Shown here: piece after piece, positions 1 to 9,523 of the stretch
Position numbering within the stretch: the stretch's first letter is position 1
Layout of the letters: each line of letters starts with the position of its first letter
Source of the DNA: an uncultured Burkholderiales bacterium
GTDB lineage: Bacteria; Pseudomonadota; Gammaproteobacteria; Burkholderiales; Eutrophovitaceae
Assembly: GCA_951812315.1 (NCBI GenBank)
Contig: CATOSA010000040.1
Span: 1-64,000, forward strand
DNA length: 64,000 nt
Reading direction: 5' to 3'
Program-made: the position numbers and the translations under genes
Notes under the pieces: model-generated
Database searches by the model: none
Told to the model about the DNA's origin: nothing
What the model saw: the letters and a program-made list of their open reading frames with translations, nothing else

Positions 1-135
1 TGCGAAACCGCAAACGGTCGTGCCGACGTGAGCCGGCGCATTTGTCCCTCCAAGCGCCGCAACGGAACGTATGCATCGGGTTTATACTTTTATGCTCACT
101 GACCAACTGGTTCAGGAACCGGAATCCAGATCGAC

Positions 136-1113
136 ATGAATATCTCACCCGTACAGAACAAGGTATTTGGCGCAGTTGTCACCGACGTCGCACTGGCTAC
201 GCTGACACAGGACGAAATTTCCCGTATCAAGGCCGCTTTCCTTGAGTATGCTTTCCTGGCGTTTCCGGGCCAGTTTTTGTCCAAGGAAGAGAATACAGCG
301 TTTGGCGAGCGTTTCGGTGAACTCGAGTTTGGCGCAACGTTGTTTGCAAATGTAGAGAAGCAGGAAGATGGCAGCTTTGGCGAAATTCTGGACGTCGATA
401 CTCAGCGCATACGTATCAATGTCGGCAACGAAGCCTGGCATACCGACTCTACATACAAACCTGTCAGCAGCAAGTGCGGAATTCTATCTGCGGTCATTGC
501 GCCCGACGAAGGCGGTGAGACCCAATTGGCGGACTTGCGGGCAGGCTACACGGCACTGGATCAGGCGACCATGGATCGCATAGAAAAGCTGAGCGCGTTT
601 CATTCGACGCAGTACTCGCAGGCCAATGACGTCGGCGACTTTCCACCCGAGGACGAGAACACCATTTACCACGGCGAAGCGTATTTACGGCCGCTTGTGA
701 AGGTGCACCCGGAGACTGGTGTGAAAAACCTGTTCGTAGGGCGCCATGCCTTTGGCATTCCCGGGCTTGCCCGCGAAGAGAGCAAGCGCTTGATCAGGTC
801 ATTGGTCGAATTTGTTGTCTCTGAGCCGTCCCGCGTATACACGCACAAATGGCGCGCCGGCGACACCTTGATCTGGGACAATCGGGCCGTATTGCTGCAC
901 CGCGCCGAAGCGTACGACTACACCAAAGCGCGGGTTCTCATCGGCACGCGCGTGGCCAGCGAACCCGAAAGCGAACTCGCCTACTACCCTTCCGATCCGC
1001 AAGCTCAGCTCGGCCGCAATGTGCTGAAAACCGAACTCGATATCCTGCGCGAAGAAGCAAAAGATCGCAGGTTCGGAGCGACCACTGCGAGCGCTCCCGT
1101 CTGGATTCCGTAG
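136..1113 (+). CDS. TauD/TfdA-family Fe(II)/2-oxoglutarate dioxygenase
   Basis: Predicted non-haem iron dioxygenase that couples 2-oxoglutarate decarboxylation to hydroxylation of a small organic substrate in the cytoplasm. The 325-residue length fits the TauD/TfdA family. The facial triad is visible as H102 and D104 in the WHTDSTY motif and a distal H255 in LLHRA; R266 is a candidate 2-oxoglutarate ligand. The start is the ATG at 136; no strong Shine-Dalgarno precedes it. It converges with the flavin monooxygenase gene that follows on the other strand. TauD, TfdA and related dioxygenases differ in substrate, and nothing here fixes it, so taurine or phenoxyacetate specificity is not claimed. 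Confidence 0.88.
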   Translation: MNISPVQNKVFGAVVTDVALATLTQDEISRIKAAFLEYAFLAFPGQFLSKEENTAFGERFGELEFGATLFANVEKQEDGSFGEILDVDTQRIRINVGNEAWHTDSTYKPVSSKCGILSAVIAPDEGGETQLADLRAGYTALDQATMDRIEKLSAFHSTQYSQANDVGDFPPEDENTIYHGEAYLRPLVKVHPETGVKNLFVGRHAFGIPGLAREESKRLIRSLVEFVVSEPSRVYTHKWRAGDTLIWDNRAVLLHRAEAYDYTKARVLIGTRVASEPESELAYYPSDPQAQLGRNVLKTELDILREEAKDRRFGATTASAPVWIP

Positions 1114-1179
1114 CGCTGTAAATTTCCGGCGCGTGCTGCCGGCAGCGCCGCCGGGCAGCGGGCCGACGGCCGTGAGCGT

Positions 1180-2391
1180 TCAGGCCCGCTTGTAAATCGC
1201 CTCGCGCTCGCGCGACGCTTTGACGATCGGGATATCCTCCTCCGCCAGTGCCGGCATGCGCTTCTTGCGCTGCAATGCTTTCTCGATATACGGCGCCAGC
1301 TCCTCGGCTTTGCGCGCCTCACGCTCTTCACGGCCTTCGACAAACTGCGGCAACACTTCGCGGCCGAACAGCTCGAGGCTCTCGCAGATATGCTGGTGGC
1401 GATTCTTGCCACCTTGCTGAAGAAAAATAATCTGGTCAACGCCAACGTCGCTGAATCCACGGACCAGTTCACAGTAGTCCGCGGGTGTGCCGATGCCCGG
1501 CGCGCCAATCGTCGGTAAATCCCGGTCCTTGAGTTCCTCGAATTCCTCCCACAACGTGCTGCGCCCCGGCTTCGCGTCGTTTGCAACCAGCGCATTGATG
1601 GCATAGCGGAAGAATGCAAAACCGTCCATGCCGCGCCGTCGTGCCTCTTCTGCATCCTGGCGCAGGGAAAAGCCGGCCACCATTGCGATGTTCGCATTGA
1701 CCCTGTGTCCGAGAGGGACACATTCTTCAGACTTGATGATCGAGTAGTAGATGTCGGCCCACGTTTTGGCTTCTTCCGGATCAAGAAAGGTAAACGCCAG
1801 CGCACCGAGTCCGTTGCGCGCCGCTGTCTCTATCGTCTTGCGATTGGTACACGCCATCCACATCGGCGGATGCGGCTTCTGCAGCGGCTTTGGCAGTACG
1901 TTACGGCAGGGCATCGTGAAACCCTCACCTTCATAACCGGGATAAGGTTCCATGACCATCATGTTCGCGATCTGTTCGGCAGCCTCCAGCGCGAGTGCCT
2001 GCTTGCGCTTTGCCTCGATGCTGTAGCCGTGCAGTTCCAGTCGCGTGGCGCCTTCACCTATACCGAACTCGACCCGGCCGTTCGACAAAAGGTCGAGCAT
2101 TGCCACCGATTCCGCCGTGCGCGCAGGGTGGTTGTAGCCCGGAATCACCTGACGAATACCGAAGCCCACACGGATCTGTTCGGTCTTTGCCGCGATTGCG
2201 CTCAGGAATACATCGGACGCCGAGCAGTGCGAATATTCGTCCAGAAAGTGATGCTCTACAGCCCAGGCGCAATCGATGCCGATACGGTCCGCCAGTTGAA
2301 CCTGGTCGATCGCCTCGTTAATCAGCTTGTGCTCGGAATCCTGAGCCCAGGGCTTGGGCAGTTGCAGCTCATAGAAGACGCCGAATCTCAT
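1180..2391 (-). CDS. LLM-class flavin-dependent monooxygenase
   Basis: Bacterial luciferase-like (LLM) monooxygenase or F420/FMN oxidoreductase, predicted TIM-barrel. The N-terminus MRFGVFYELQLP, the SVAMLDLLSNGRVEFGIGEG block and the later TPADYCELVRGFSDVGVDQIIFLQQGG segment are typical of the family, and 403 residues is a normal length. The start is supported by AGAGGAGAG just upstream. It is the most downstream gene of a minus-strand run whose other three members are crotonases, so its substrate may be degraded by a beta-oxidation-like route. That link is inferred from gene order only. The reduced-flavin partner is not apparent nearby. Confidence 0.87.
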   Translation of the reverse strand: MRFGVFYELQLPKPWAQDSEHKLINEAIDQVQLADRIGIDCAWAVEHHFLDEYSHCSASDVFLSAIAAKTEQIRVGFGIRQVIPGYNHPARTAESVAMLDLLSNGRVEFGIGEGATRLELHGYSIEAKRKQALALEAAEQIANMMVMEPYPGYEGEGFTMPCRNVLPKPLQKPHPPMWMACTNRKTIETAARNGLGALAFTFLDPEEAKTWADIYYSIIKSEECVPLGHRVNANIAMVAGFSLRQDAEEARRRGMDGFAFFRYAINALVANDAKPGRSTLWEEFEELKDRDLPTIGAPGIGTPADYCELVRGFSDVGVDQIIFLQQGGKNRHQHICESLELFGREVLPQFVEGREEREARKAEELAPYIEKALQRKKRMPALAEEDIPIVKASREREAIYKRA

Positions 2392-2506
2392 GTCTCTCCT
2401 CTGTCTTGTAGTCAGGCAGGCACATCATCGCATACCCTGTTTCCAGGCAGAAATCAGAGCGGTTGTACGCGGATATGCGCACTCGCCGTTGTAGAGTCGG
2501 CACCGC

Positions 2507-3301
2507 TCAACCGCGGCGCCGTTGCAAAAACCGCTGCATGTATTCCTGTGGTTCGTCAGTAAGATATGCGTCGTGGAACGCGTCGATGCCGGCCTGAATC
2601 GCCTGACTGAGCGGCAATTCCTCCCACTGCCGGCACAGTACCTTTTGGGAGCGGATCGCCCCGGGACCGGCATTCAAGATCATCGCGACGCGCTCGTTCA
2701 CGACGGTATCGAGCTGCCGGTTCGGATCGATGCGCTCAACCAACCCCCATTCGGATGCCTCTGCGGCGTTGATGATGCGCCCGGTCATGACCAGATCGCG
2801 GGCACGTCCGGTTCCGATCAGACGCGGTAACACCGCCGCCTCGATAACCGAAGGAATGCCGACCAGCACTTCCGGCATGCCGAACCGACTGGCCGGAGTA
2901 GCAAAGCGCAGGTCGCAACAAGCAGCTATCTCGAGCCCGGCACCCAGACAGTATCCTTCGATACTTGCAACCACGGGCACCGGCAATTCACGCAGCGCCT
3001 GACACACCGTGTGCAGCCGGGTGATGAATTCTTTCGCGGATTGGCTGTTCAGTGACACCATTTCGTTGACGTCTGCGCCACCGATCCACGACTTGCCCCC
3101 GGCGCCTGCAAGAATGACGGCCCTGGCGGCGTCATCATCGGCAATAGATCCCAGCGCGCCAAGCATATCCGCCATCGCAGCAGTGTTGAGTATGTTGAGC
3201 CTGTCCGGCCGGTTGACAGTCAAACGGTAGACCGCGCCTTGCGGATGATGCTGGACGTCGACGAGCAGTGCGCTGGAAGCGTCGTTACGGGAGGAGTTCA
3301 T
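2507..3301 (-). CDS. Enoyl-CoA hydratase/isomerase (crotonase)
   Basis: Crotonase-fold acyl-CoA hydratase or isomerase of about 264 residues. The oxyanion-hole regions (GKSWIGGADV and GYCLGAGLEIA) and both candidate catalytic glutamates (in GLEIA and MPEV) are present, consistent with a true hydratase. I place the start at the ATG at 3301 (MNSSRNDASS) because conserved sequence begins shortly after it; the frame stays open about 28 codons further upstream. It is the first of the crotonases downstream of 5174 to retain both glutamates. Fatty-acid or aromatic-acid beta-oxidation is likely, the exact substrate unknown. Confidence 0.88.
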   Translation of the reverse strand: MNSSRNDASSALLVDVQHHPQGAVYRLTVNRPDRLNILNTAAMADMLGALGSIADDDAARAVILAGAGGKSWIGGADVNEMVSLNSQSAKEFITRLHTVCQALRELPVPVVASIEGYCLGAGLEIAACCDLRFATPASRFGMPEVLVGIPSVIEAAVLPRLIGTGRARDLVMTGRIINAAEASEWGLVERIDPNRQLDTVVNERVAMILNAGPGAIRSQKVLCRQWEELPLSQAIQAGIDAFHDAYLTDEPQEYMQRFLQRRRG

Positions 3302-3415
3302 TGTTGATGCGCATGTGTTTATGGAATGACCGCAGGATAGCATCGGCAAGGAGCCGGAAGAATCCAGATAGTGCGTAAATAACAAGTCGACTATTTACGT
3401 GCTGAAACCCGATCG

Positions 3416-4216
3416 TCAGATGTCATCGAAATTACCGTGCCGTCCCTTGCCCGACTTGAATCGAGTCGCACCGGCAACACCTTCGGCGGCCAACATCGGA
3501 GAACTGTTGCGCCATTCAGATCGCAATCCCTCTTCCACACTCATTCCATGCTGGAGATAAACCGACCGACGGTCTGCCCTCATGCAACCCTGAGGAAACT
3601 TTGAAATTTCGCGCGCCATCGCTTCGGCAGCTTCGCGCGCCTGTCCATCAGGAACGACTCGCTCGCACGCGCCGATTTCCAGACATTCCTGTGCCGGCAC
3701 CTTGCGCCCGGTCAGGATTATTTCCATCGCACGGCCTTGCCCGACAAGACGCGGCAGCCAGACGGTACCACCATCGACAAGCGGCACGCCCCAACGCCTG
3801 CAGTACACGCCCATGTACGCGCTTTCTTCCATAATCCGCACATCGCACCAGAGCGCCAGCTCCATACCTCCGGCAACGGCGGGACCAGCGACAGCTCCAA
3901 TAACGGGTTTGGACAACGCCATGCGGCTCGGCCCCATGGGGCCGCGCGGAAATTCAGCCTTGCTCTCCTCGCAATCGAGTTCGCGCAGGTGCGCGTCCTG
4001 GCCCGACAATGCACTGGCAAGCTTCAGATCCCAGCCGGCGCAGAAAGCGCCGCCCTCGCCCCAGAAGACTGCGACACTTGCATCGGGATCGTTGTCGAAT
4101 TCGTTGAACGCGGCGACCAATGCGTCGGCGCTTTCCGGGTCCATCGCGTTCATGGCTTCGGGGCGACTGTGTATGACTGTAGTTACCAGCCCCTGCTTTT
4201 CCACGCGCACTGTCAT
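3416..4216 (-). CDS. Crotonase-family protein
   Basis: Enoyl-CoA hydratase-related protein of 266 residues. It has GGAFCAGWDLK and AGGMELALWCDVRI, which form the acyl-CoA oxyanion hole and contain the first glutamate. The second catalytic position is replaced by a VYCRRWGVPLVDGGT stretch, seen in a large crotonase subgroup whose reaction is often uncertain. The ATG at 4216 is preceded by GAGGAACG. It lies between two other crotonases on the same strand with gaps of about 100 bases, suggesting co-transcription. It could be an isomerase, hydrolase or hydratase. Confidence 0.86.
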   Translation of the reverse strand: MTVRVEKQGLVTTVIHSRPEAMNAMDPESADALVAAFNEFDNDPDASVAVFWGEGGAFCAGWDLKLASALSGQDAHLRELDCEESKAEFPRGPMGPSRMALSKPVIGAVAGPAVAGGMELALWCDVRIMEESAYMGVYCRRWGVPLVDGGTVWLPRLVGQGRAMEIILTGRKVPAQECLEIGACERVVPDGQAREAAEAMAREISKFPQGCMRADRRSVYLQHGMSVEEGLRSEWRNSSPMLAAEGVAGATRFKSGKGRHGNFDDI

Positions 4217-4316
4217 TGTCGTTCCTCAGTCATTCTCGTTCCTCCGTCATTTGCGTTAACTGTTTCACTCCGCCCACCACTATATCGGGGCGGACAAGAC
4301 TCCCACCATAATCTGG

Positions 4317-5174
4317 CTACTTGCCGGACTGCGCGTGCCGCCTGAACCATACGCCTTCCGGATTGTGCCGTGTAATTCCGTCAAAAATCGTGGCCATACT
4401 CTGGCTCGCCAGCAGCCCCTGGCGCTCCATCGATTCATTGACAATCATCTTCTGCATCATGAGCATGCCGGTCGGCACGCCGCTGATACGATCGGCCAGT
4501 CTGTTCACCGCGTCATCGAGTTGCGCGCCGGGTACGGACTCTCCTACCAATCCCCAGCGTTCGGCGGTAACGCCATCGATCAGGTCACCGGTGAGCAACA
4601 TTCGCTTGGCCCGTTCCGGTCCGAGGCGATAAGTCCAATGCGCTGTAGTCGGGCAACCCCACACGCGGACCGGCATATAACCAATCCGGGCGCTGTCTTC
4701 CATGACGATCTGATCGCAGCACAGTGCAATATCTGATCCGCCGGCTATGGCGTACTTGTGCATGCGCGCGATCGTCGGTTTGTGCGATCGCCAGAGCGCC
4801 ATGAAATCATCGGTGTAACTTCGCATCGTGCGGTAATCAAGCATAGGGCCCCACGGCTCAGACTCCTGCTTGCACGGATGCGTTTCCTCACGCTCAGCAT
4901 ACATGCTAATATCATAACCGGCACAAAACGCCGGCCCCGCGCCCTGCAGCACAATTACATGGATCTCGTCGATTGAATTCGCGGCCTCTACCGCGCGGCG
5001 AATTTCGCCGGGCGTATTGAACGTAATTGCGTTCAGTTGATTGGGACGATTGAACGTGATGCGCGCCACTCTCGGGTTGCGTGCATCCTGCGTCAAGGTC
5101 AGCGCGGTGAGCTCATCATGCGGAATCAGCGCATTGCCCTGAAATGGATCTGCGCCCAGGTGTTCGTTTGCCAT
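4317..5174 (-). CDS. Crotonase-family protein
   Basis: Third crotonase of the cluster, 285 residues from the ATG at 5174, which has GGGAGG about nine bases upstream; the open frame continues to 5273 but without a ribosome site. GAGPAFCAGYDISMY and YAIAGGSDIALCCDQIVM match the CoA-binding and oxyanion-hole regions. The glutamate of the usual GCEL motif is replaced by the GSDIAL sequence, so classical hydratase chemistry is doubtful. It is the promoter-proximal member of the crotonase/LLM run and probably sets its transcription. Its specific reaction is not known. Confidence 0.86.
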   Translation of the reverse strand: MANEHLGADPFQGNALIPHDELTALTLTQDARNPRVARITFNRPNQLNAITFNTPGEIRRAVEAANSIDEIHVIVLQGAGPAFCAGYDISMYAEREETHPCKQESEPWGPMLDYRTMRSYTDDFMALWRSHKPTIARMHKYAIAGGSDIALCCDQIVMEDSARIGYMPVRVWGCPTTAHWTYRLGPERAKRMLLTGDLIDGVTAERWGLVGESVPGAQLDDAVNRLADRISGVPTGMLMMQKMIVNESMERQGLLASQSMATIFDGITRHNPEGVWFRRHAQSGK

Positions 5175-5400
5175 GTTAAAAATCCTCCCGGTCGGTAAAT
5201 TTGAACTCTGCACACTGTTGCGCAAATCGGAATATTGCTGTCGCCGCTGACGAGACCAACCACGAAAAAACACTCCTGCTAGTCAAGTAGCATTCCTGGC
5301 GTTCGGAGGCCTTTGTGTTCAATCCGCGACGACGCACCCCTCCGGCGAAATCTGAGTTCGTGTGCATAATTGTGAACTTTGATTTTTGAAAAACGATGCC

Positions 5401-5826
5401 ATGAAAGTGATCCACGAACTCAGCGACAGAAACATCGAAGATCTACACGCACTCTATCGGGCCGAGTGGTGGATCCGTGGCCGCAGCCTCGAAGACACCC
5501 GGCGCGGCGTCGCCGGTTCACAGATCTGCATAGGCGTCGTCGATGACGCCAGCCACTTGCAAGGCTTCGCCAGAATACTGACCGACTTTACATTCAAGGC
5601 GCTCATATTAGACGTGATCGTTGCCCCGAACCAACGCGGCACCGGTCTTGGAAACAAGATCATGTCGCTTGTCGAAAGCCACCCCGAATTGCAACGGGCC
5701 AAACATTTTGAACTCTACTGCCTTCCCGAAATGGTTCCGTTCTATGAAAAGCATGGCTTCGGTACGGATGTAGGAGACATTCGTCTGATGCGGCGCAGTA
5801 AAGCAGAAAATACGGTAAAGATATAG
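5401..5826 (+). CDS. GNAT-family N-acetyltransferase
   Basis: Acetyl-CoA-dependent N-acetyltransferase of about 141 residues. The LILDVIVAPNQRGTGLGNKIM block is the GNAT motif A with the Q/RxxGxG/A pyrophosphate loop, and ELYCLPEMVPFYEKHGF is the typical motif B region ending in YEKHGF. The ATG at 5401 is preferred over an in-frame TTG at 5386. It faces away from the crotonase operon, so the 5175-5400 interval holds divergent promoters. The acceptor substrate cannot be deduced. Confidence 0.88.
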   Translation: MKVIHELSDRNIEDLHALYRAEWWIRGRSLEDTRRGVAGSQICIGVVDDASHLQGFARILTDFTFKALILDVIVAPNQRGTGLGNKIMSLVESHPELQRAKHFELYCLPEMVPFYEKHGFGTDVGDIRLMRRSKAENTVKI

Positions 5827-6068
5827 ATGCACCCGCATGCAGTTGATCCTGCAACTGCCGGACCGTCCCGCTCACCGCGAACCGGGCAGTGCAGCTTACT
5901 ATGTGTCCGGTTGTGCCAGACGTCCCGAACATTCGCGGTCTGTGGTTCAACGCACGTGACAAGAGCTGACGGTAAAGCACTGCCGAAAGCAGTCCAATTG
6001 ACACGCAACGCCCGAACCGGATCTACTACGGGATATGCATCTCGCGCTATGCGCAGGAACAAACCACG

Positions 6069-6876
6069 ATGTCTGTCCAAATCGAAACGCCACGGCAAGT
6101 CAATGAAACATCAATGCAGATGTTGACGAACCCACAAGAGCTGCGGGCAGCTGCTCGCCGTGGCGATTGGCGCGGCACCACTGCGGGGCATTGTCCGTCC
6201 TATCAGCAAGCGAACCTGGTCATTCTTCCAAAAGACTGCGCCATCGAATTCGCCGCGTTTTGTACTCGCAATCCTGCTCCGTGCCCAGTCATTGAAATCA
6301 CACCTCCCGGCGATCCAGAGCCGGCCCACGCTGCGCCCGGCGCGGATCTGCGCACCGACCTTCCGGGATATCGCGTCTACCGAAACGGTTCCCTGGCTGA
6401 GCAGCGGGCAGATATTCGTGAACTCTGGCGCGACGATCTGGTTTCTGTACTGCTGGGCTGCAGCTTCACGTTCGAACACGCATTGATCGAAGCTGGTTTA
6501 CCCCGCGAAACGTGGAGGTCAATTCGAAAGTTTCCATGTTTGTTTCCAACCTGCCCTGTGTGCCGGCAGGCCGGTTTCACGGACCGATGGTTGTGAGCAT
6601 GCGTCCGATCCCGGAAACAAAAGTCGAACTCGTCCGCAAGTTATCGTCCCGCTACCCACACGCACACGGCGCCCCGATCCAGATCGGTGACCCTGGGCGA
6701 TCGGCATTGACGATTTAAGCCAGCCCGACTACGGCGATCCTGTTCCGATTCGCGAAAACGAGGTGCCCTTGCTCTGGGGATGCGGCGTGACACCGCAGGC
6801 GGTCGCGGAAAGCGCCCACGAACCCGGGCAAATGTTTCTGACGGATCTACCGCGCAACGGTCAATTGCGATCCTGA
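6069..6876 (+). pseudogene. DUF1445 / D-glutamate cyclase-like hydro-lyase, two frameshifts
   Basis: Homologous along its length to the DUF1445 family (putative hydro-lyase, D-glutamate cyclase relatives). The first frame (from 6069) runs through LRTDLPGYRVYRNG and LLGCSFTFEHALIEAGLP. The second frame, from about 6511, supplies VSNLPCVPAGRFHGPMVVSM. The third, from about 6697, supplies [15 protein letters not shown] and [12 protein letters not shown]. The breaks sit at an AAA run (6508-6510) and a GGG run (6695-6697); adding one base at each restores a single frame ending at 6876. The last part also looks slightly shortened relative to family members. It may be a real pseudogene or an intact gene with sequencing errors. 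Confidence 0.8.
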
Positions 6877-6962
6877 GAAGGGTCACGGTGAAGCTCACGA
6901 ACTGCTGGCATGTAAATAGCGTCCTCCCGAATCGATTCGTGAAATAGAACAGAGGAACACGC

Positions 6963-7511
6963 GTGGCTTCTTACATGATGTTATACACGGTGCCAGACGC
7001 GCACCTGGATTTTCTGAAAGACAACCCCACTCTTTTCGACGCATACCTCTGTGGAGAGACGCCGGATTTGAAGCCGGGCCTGATGTCCCGGCTATTGGGG
7101 AAGCAACCACCTGAACTCCCGGGCGATTGGCCGGATCATGAACAGGATGCATACTCGACTGAAATCAGTCACCGTCAGGTAAAGGCCTTTCACTACATTC
7201 TCAACGGCACTGACGACATTGTGAACAACGTTGGCAGTGTTTTTCAAACCTGGTTCAAAACCGGGAAGAAAACGCCTGCTGTGGTCATTGACGGTGAAAA
7301 TTTTGCGTTCCTGAGTCAGGACGTTCAGCAACTGCTTGCAATGATCAAAAGCCTGAACCCGGAACTAAGGCGCGAACGCCTGGATAATTCCGGGCGCGCA
7401 TCGGAAATTCACGGGGGTGACGAGTTTGTAGAACAAGCGTTCTCGGAAATCGCAAAAGCATGCAATGACGCGATGTCGAAAGGTACCGGTTTAATGTGGA
7501 CCGATCGCTGA
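6963..7511 (+). CDS. Hypothetical protein, possibly DUF1877/YfbM-like
   Basis: Soluble protein of 182 residues starting at GTG 6963 with AGAGGA upstream. It has no signal peptide or membrane segment. The layout resembles DUF1877 proteins: a short hydrophobic N-terminal strand, then acidic and hydrophobic helices with a FHYILNGTDD-type central motif. That assignment is tentative because I cannot align it. It sits in a row of small unrelated plus-strand genes and has no obvious functional partner. Confidence 0.7.
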   Translation: MASYMMLYTVPDAHLDFLKDNPTLFDAYLCGETPDLKPGLMSRLLGKQPPELPGDWPDHEQDAYSTEISHRQVKAFHYILNGTDDIVNNVGSVFQTWFKTGKKTPAVVIDGENFAFLSQDVQQLLAMIKSLNPELRRERLDNSGRASEIHGGDEFVEQAFSEIAKACNDAMSKGTGLMWTDR

Positions 7512-7593
7512 CCCACAAAAGCTGCACGACATAAGCAGGTAATCTCTCGAAGATACTGAACGTCAGGTTTTACTAGAGCCTCGGAGGAGAAAA

Positions 7594-8016
7594 ATGGCGG
7601 ATACAAACCTTGCAGGAGGATGTCAGTGTGGCGACGTCCGTTACGCCCTTGCCGGTGAACCAATGTTCGCCGCAATATGCCACTGCACAATGTACCGAAA
7701 GGCGCATGCTGCGCCCGCGGTCGCGTGGGCAATGTATCAACAAACCCAGGTCGTCTTCCCGAATAAAAGCCCAAAGCAGTTCGAGTCTTCAAAAGACGCG
7801 CAACGAGGTTTCTGCGCCCGATGCGGAACGCAGATCAGCTTTACCGCCAGCTTTCTGCCAGGACTGATAGACATTTCCATTGGCAGCCTGGACGAACCCG
7901 GGGCAATAACTCCATCTTTGCACTATCGGCACTCGAAGCATTTGTCGTGGGCCGAATTTGCAGACGACTTGCCGCGCCACGCTGAACTTCCTCCGTTCGG
8001 AGAAAGTGAAGGTTAG
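7594..8016 (+). CDS. GFA-family zinc-binding protein (CENP-V/GFA domain)
   Basis: Member of the glutathione-dependent formaldehyde-activating (GFA) fold family, 140 residues, starting at an ATG preceded by GGAGGAG. Cysteine pairs are visible in GGCQCGDVRYAL and FCARCGTQISF. The central zinc knuckle, usually CHCxxC, reads CHCTMYRK, so one expected cysteine is tyrosine. Family members bind two zinc ions; loss of this ligand may change one site. Most members do not have a proven formaldehyde role, so no reaction is assigned. Confidence 0.86.
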   Translation: MADTNLAGGCQCGDVRYALAGEPMFAAICHCTMYRKAHAAPAVAWAMYQQTQVVFPNKSPKQFESSKDAQRGFCARCGTQISFTASFLPGLIDISIGSLDEPGAITPSLHYRHSKHLSWAEFADDLPRHAELPPFGESEG

Positions 8017-8078
8017 CCGCCAGTCGTAAACGCTGGAACCGCGCCGCAGATGCGAGGGGCTACATACCGGAGACAAAA

Positions 8079-8426
8079 ATGGACGAGTTCGTCAATTTCT
8101 TGCACGAAGTATTCAGGGAGTTTGGCCCCATTGATACGCGGCGGATGTTTGGCGGTCACGGCGTGTATCACGACGGGCTTATGTTTGGGCTGGTTGCCAA
8201 CGGCGTCTTGTATCTCAAGGCAGACGCAGAGATAGCCGCAAGGTTTTCCGGACGGGGTCTGGAGCAATTCGAGTACGTCAAGAATGGCGAACCGATGAAG
8301 ATGTCCTACTTTATGGCCCCCGAAGAAATCTACGACGATCCGGCAGTAGCCAAGGACTGGGCTGCGCTGCCATTCGAAGCGGCGAGACGAAGCAAATTTT
8401 CGACTTCGAGGAAGAATCGGAAATAG
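8079..8426 (+). CDS. TfoX/Sxy N-terminal domain protein
   Basis: Small protein of 115 residues consisting of one TfoX N-terminal domain. RRMFGGHGVY, LMFGLVANGVLYLKAD and MKMSYFMAPEE are the conserved blocks. The C-terminal helical domain found in competence regulator TfoX/Sxy is absent, so a role in DNA uptake is not implied. The ATG at 8079 has a GGAG ribosome site. It follows the GFA gene by about 60 bases and could be co-transcribed. Confidence 0.88.
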   Translation: MDEFVNFLHEVFREFGPIDTRRMFGGHGVYHDGLMFGLVANGVLYLKADAEIAARFSGRGLEQFEYVKNGEPMKMSYFMAPEEIYDDPAVAKDWAALPFEAARRSKFSTSRKNRK

Positions 8427-8558
8427 ACGAATACCATGGACGGTGAAAAGTGTCGCGACACAAAAAGAATCGATAAACCAGACTCCACTCCTTACCGCAG
8501 GGCGAATTCGCGGAATAATGCATTCCGGCGCCAGGTAATATTAGGATAGGCCATCAAG

Positions 8559-9266
8559 TTGACCATTGCCCACGAATCGCACCGGGAAAGAATTGACGCC
8601 GGTATCGCGTTCGAGTGGGACCGCATTCCAGAACGCAAGTTTTCACTCGAGAATGTGGATCCAGCGGCAACCTCACTGTCGTTGCATCGCCAGCGACGGT
8701 CTCATCGCGGCGTCGAAAAATTGCAGCATCTGGAAGTGCTGTGGGCTTACGGTGTAGATCAATCGTTTCTGGACGAAATTTGCACGATTCCGGCTCTCCG
8801 GATTCTTTACATGGAGACGGTCACCGCTTCCGACTTTACGGGACTGCGGTCGCTGCCAAAACTCGAACGATTGGTGATAAATAGTGCAACACGGGTTGGC
8901 GATTTGAAGTGGGCAGCGCCGCTAAAGTCTTTGCAATCTCTTGGGCTGGAAAACTTCAAGAAAGTATCGTCCGTTGAACCTCTGTCCGCGCTTCACGGTT
9001 TGCGGGCTCTGGGGGTGGAAGGCAGTATGTGGAGCCCGATGCGGATTGGCTCTCTGGCACCGCTGTCCAAACTGGAGAAGCTGGAGTCGCTGTTTCTCAC
9101 CAATCTGAAGGTTTCTGACCGGTCGCTCAAACCCTTGCAAGGCCTACCTCGCCTGCGTGTTCTGCAATGCGCGGACTTCTATCGCGCTGATGAAATGAGA
9201 GCATTGGCGCGTGCAAATCCCCGGCTCAGATGTGATTGGTTCCAGAAATATGCTGAACAGAAATGA
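8559..9266 (+). CDS. Leucine-rich-repeat-like protein
   Basis: Cytoplasmic protein of 235 residues that appears to use the TTG at 8559, preceded by AGGATAGG. From about residue 55 the sequence is a series of 20-25-residue units with the pattern LxxLExLxLxN (for example LPKLERLVINSA, LKSLQSLGLENF, LEKLESLFLTNL and LPRLRVLQCADF), about six repeats in all. LRR proteins of this kind usually mediate protein binding; the partner is unknown. No secretion signal is visible. The start is less certain than the repeat call. Confidence 0.72.
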   Translation: MTIAHESHRERIDAGIAFEWDRIPERKFSLENVDPAATSLSLHRQRRSHRGVEKLQHLEVLWAYGVDQSFLDEICTIPALRILYMETVTASDFTGLRSLPKLERLVINSATRVGDLKWAAPLKSLQSLGLENFKKVSSVEPLSALHGLRALGVEGSMWSPMRIGSLAPLSKLEKLESLFLTNLKVSDRSLKPLQGLPRLRVLQCADFYRADEMRALARANPRLRCDWFQKYAEQK

Positions 9267-9311
9267 CTTTCCAAATGTAAAGTCGAACCTCGGCCCGCGA
9301 CTCCGGTCATA

Positions 9312-9523
9312 ATGGAAACAACTCGCTACAAGAATCCACGCATGCGCGGGTCGCACCGAATTATTGCTTACATAAGCTGCATGTTGGCGCTGACCTCGAC
9401 GTCAATACACACCGCCAATATCGAGCGCGAGACCATTGCCGGAAGTGAAGTGGTACGCGTGCGCATCCCCGATCCGCGCCATTACTGGGATGCAGCCGGT
9501 TTCCGGGAGATGACCCCACCGAT
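9312..9523 (+). pseudogene. 5' part of a gene split by IS1182 (secreted CxxCH protein)
   Basis: Seventy codons of a gene interrupted at 9523 by an IS1182-type element. The N-terminus carries a hydrophobic stretch (IIAYISCMLALTSTSIHTA) that looks like a signal peptide. The reading frame does not end here: its continuation lies 21 kb away on the minus strand (30585 down to 29718). CGAT at 9520-9523 matches the reverse complement of 30586-30589, and joining the pieces over a single CGAT gives codons PP-I-RVSLVAH in frame, for a 359-residue product. The annotation as one gene relies on this reconstruction. Confidence 0.82.

Noticed and set aside
1705..2562. Plus-strand frame of 285 codons antisense to the LLM gene
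   Set aside because: Antisense shadow with no recognisable domain or ribosome site.
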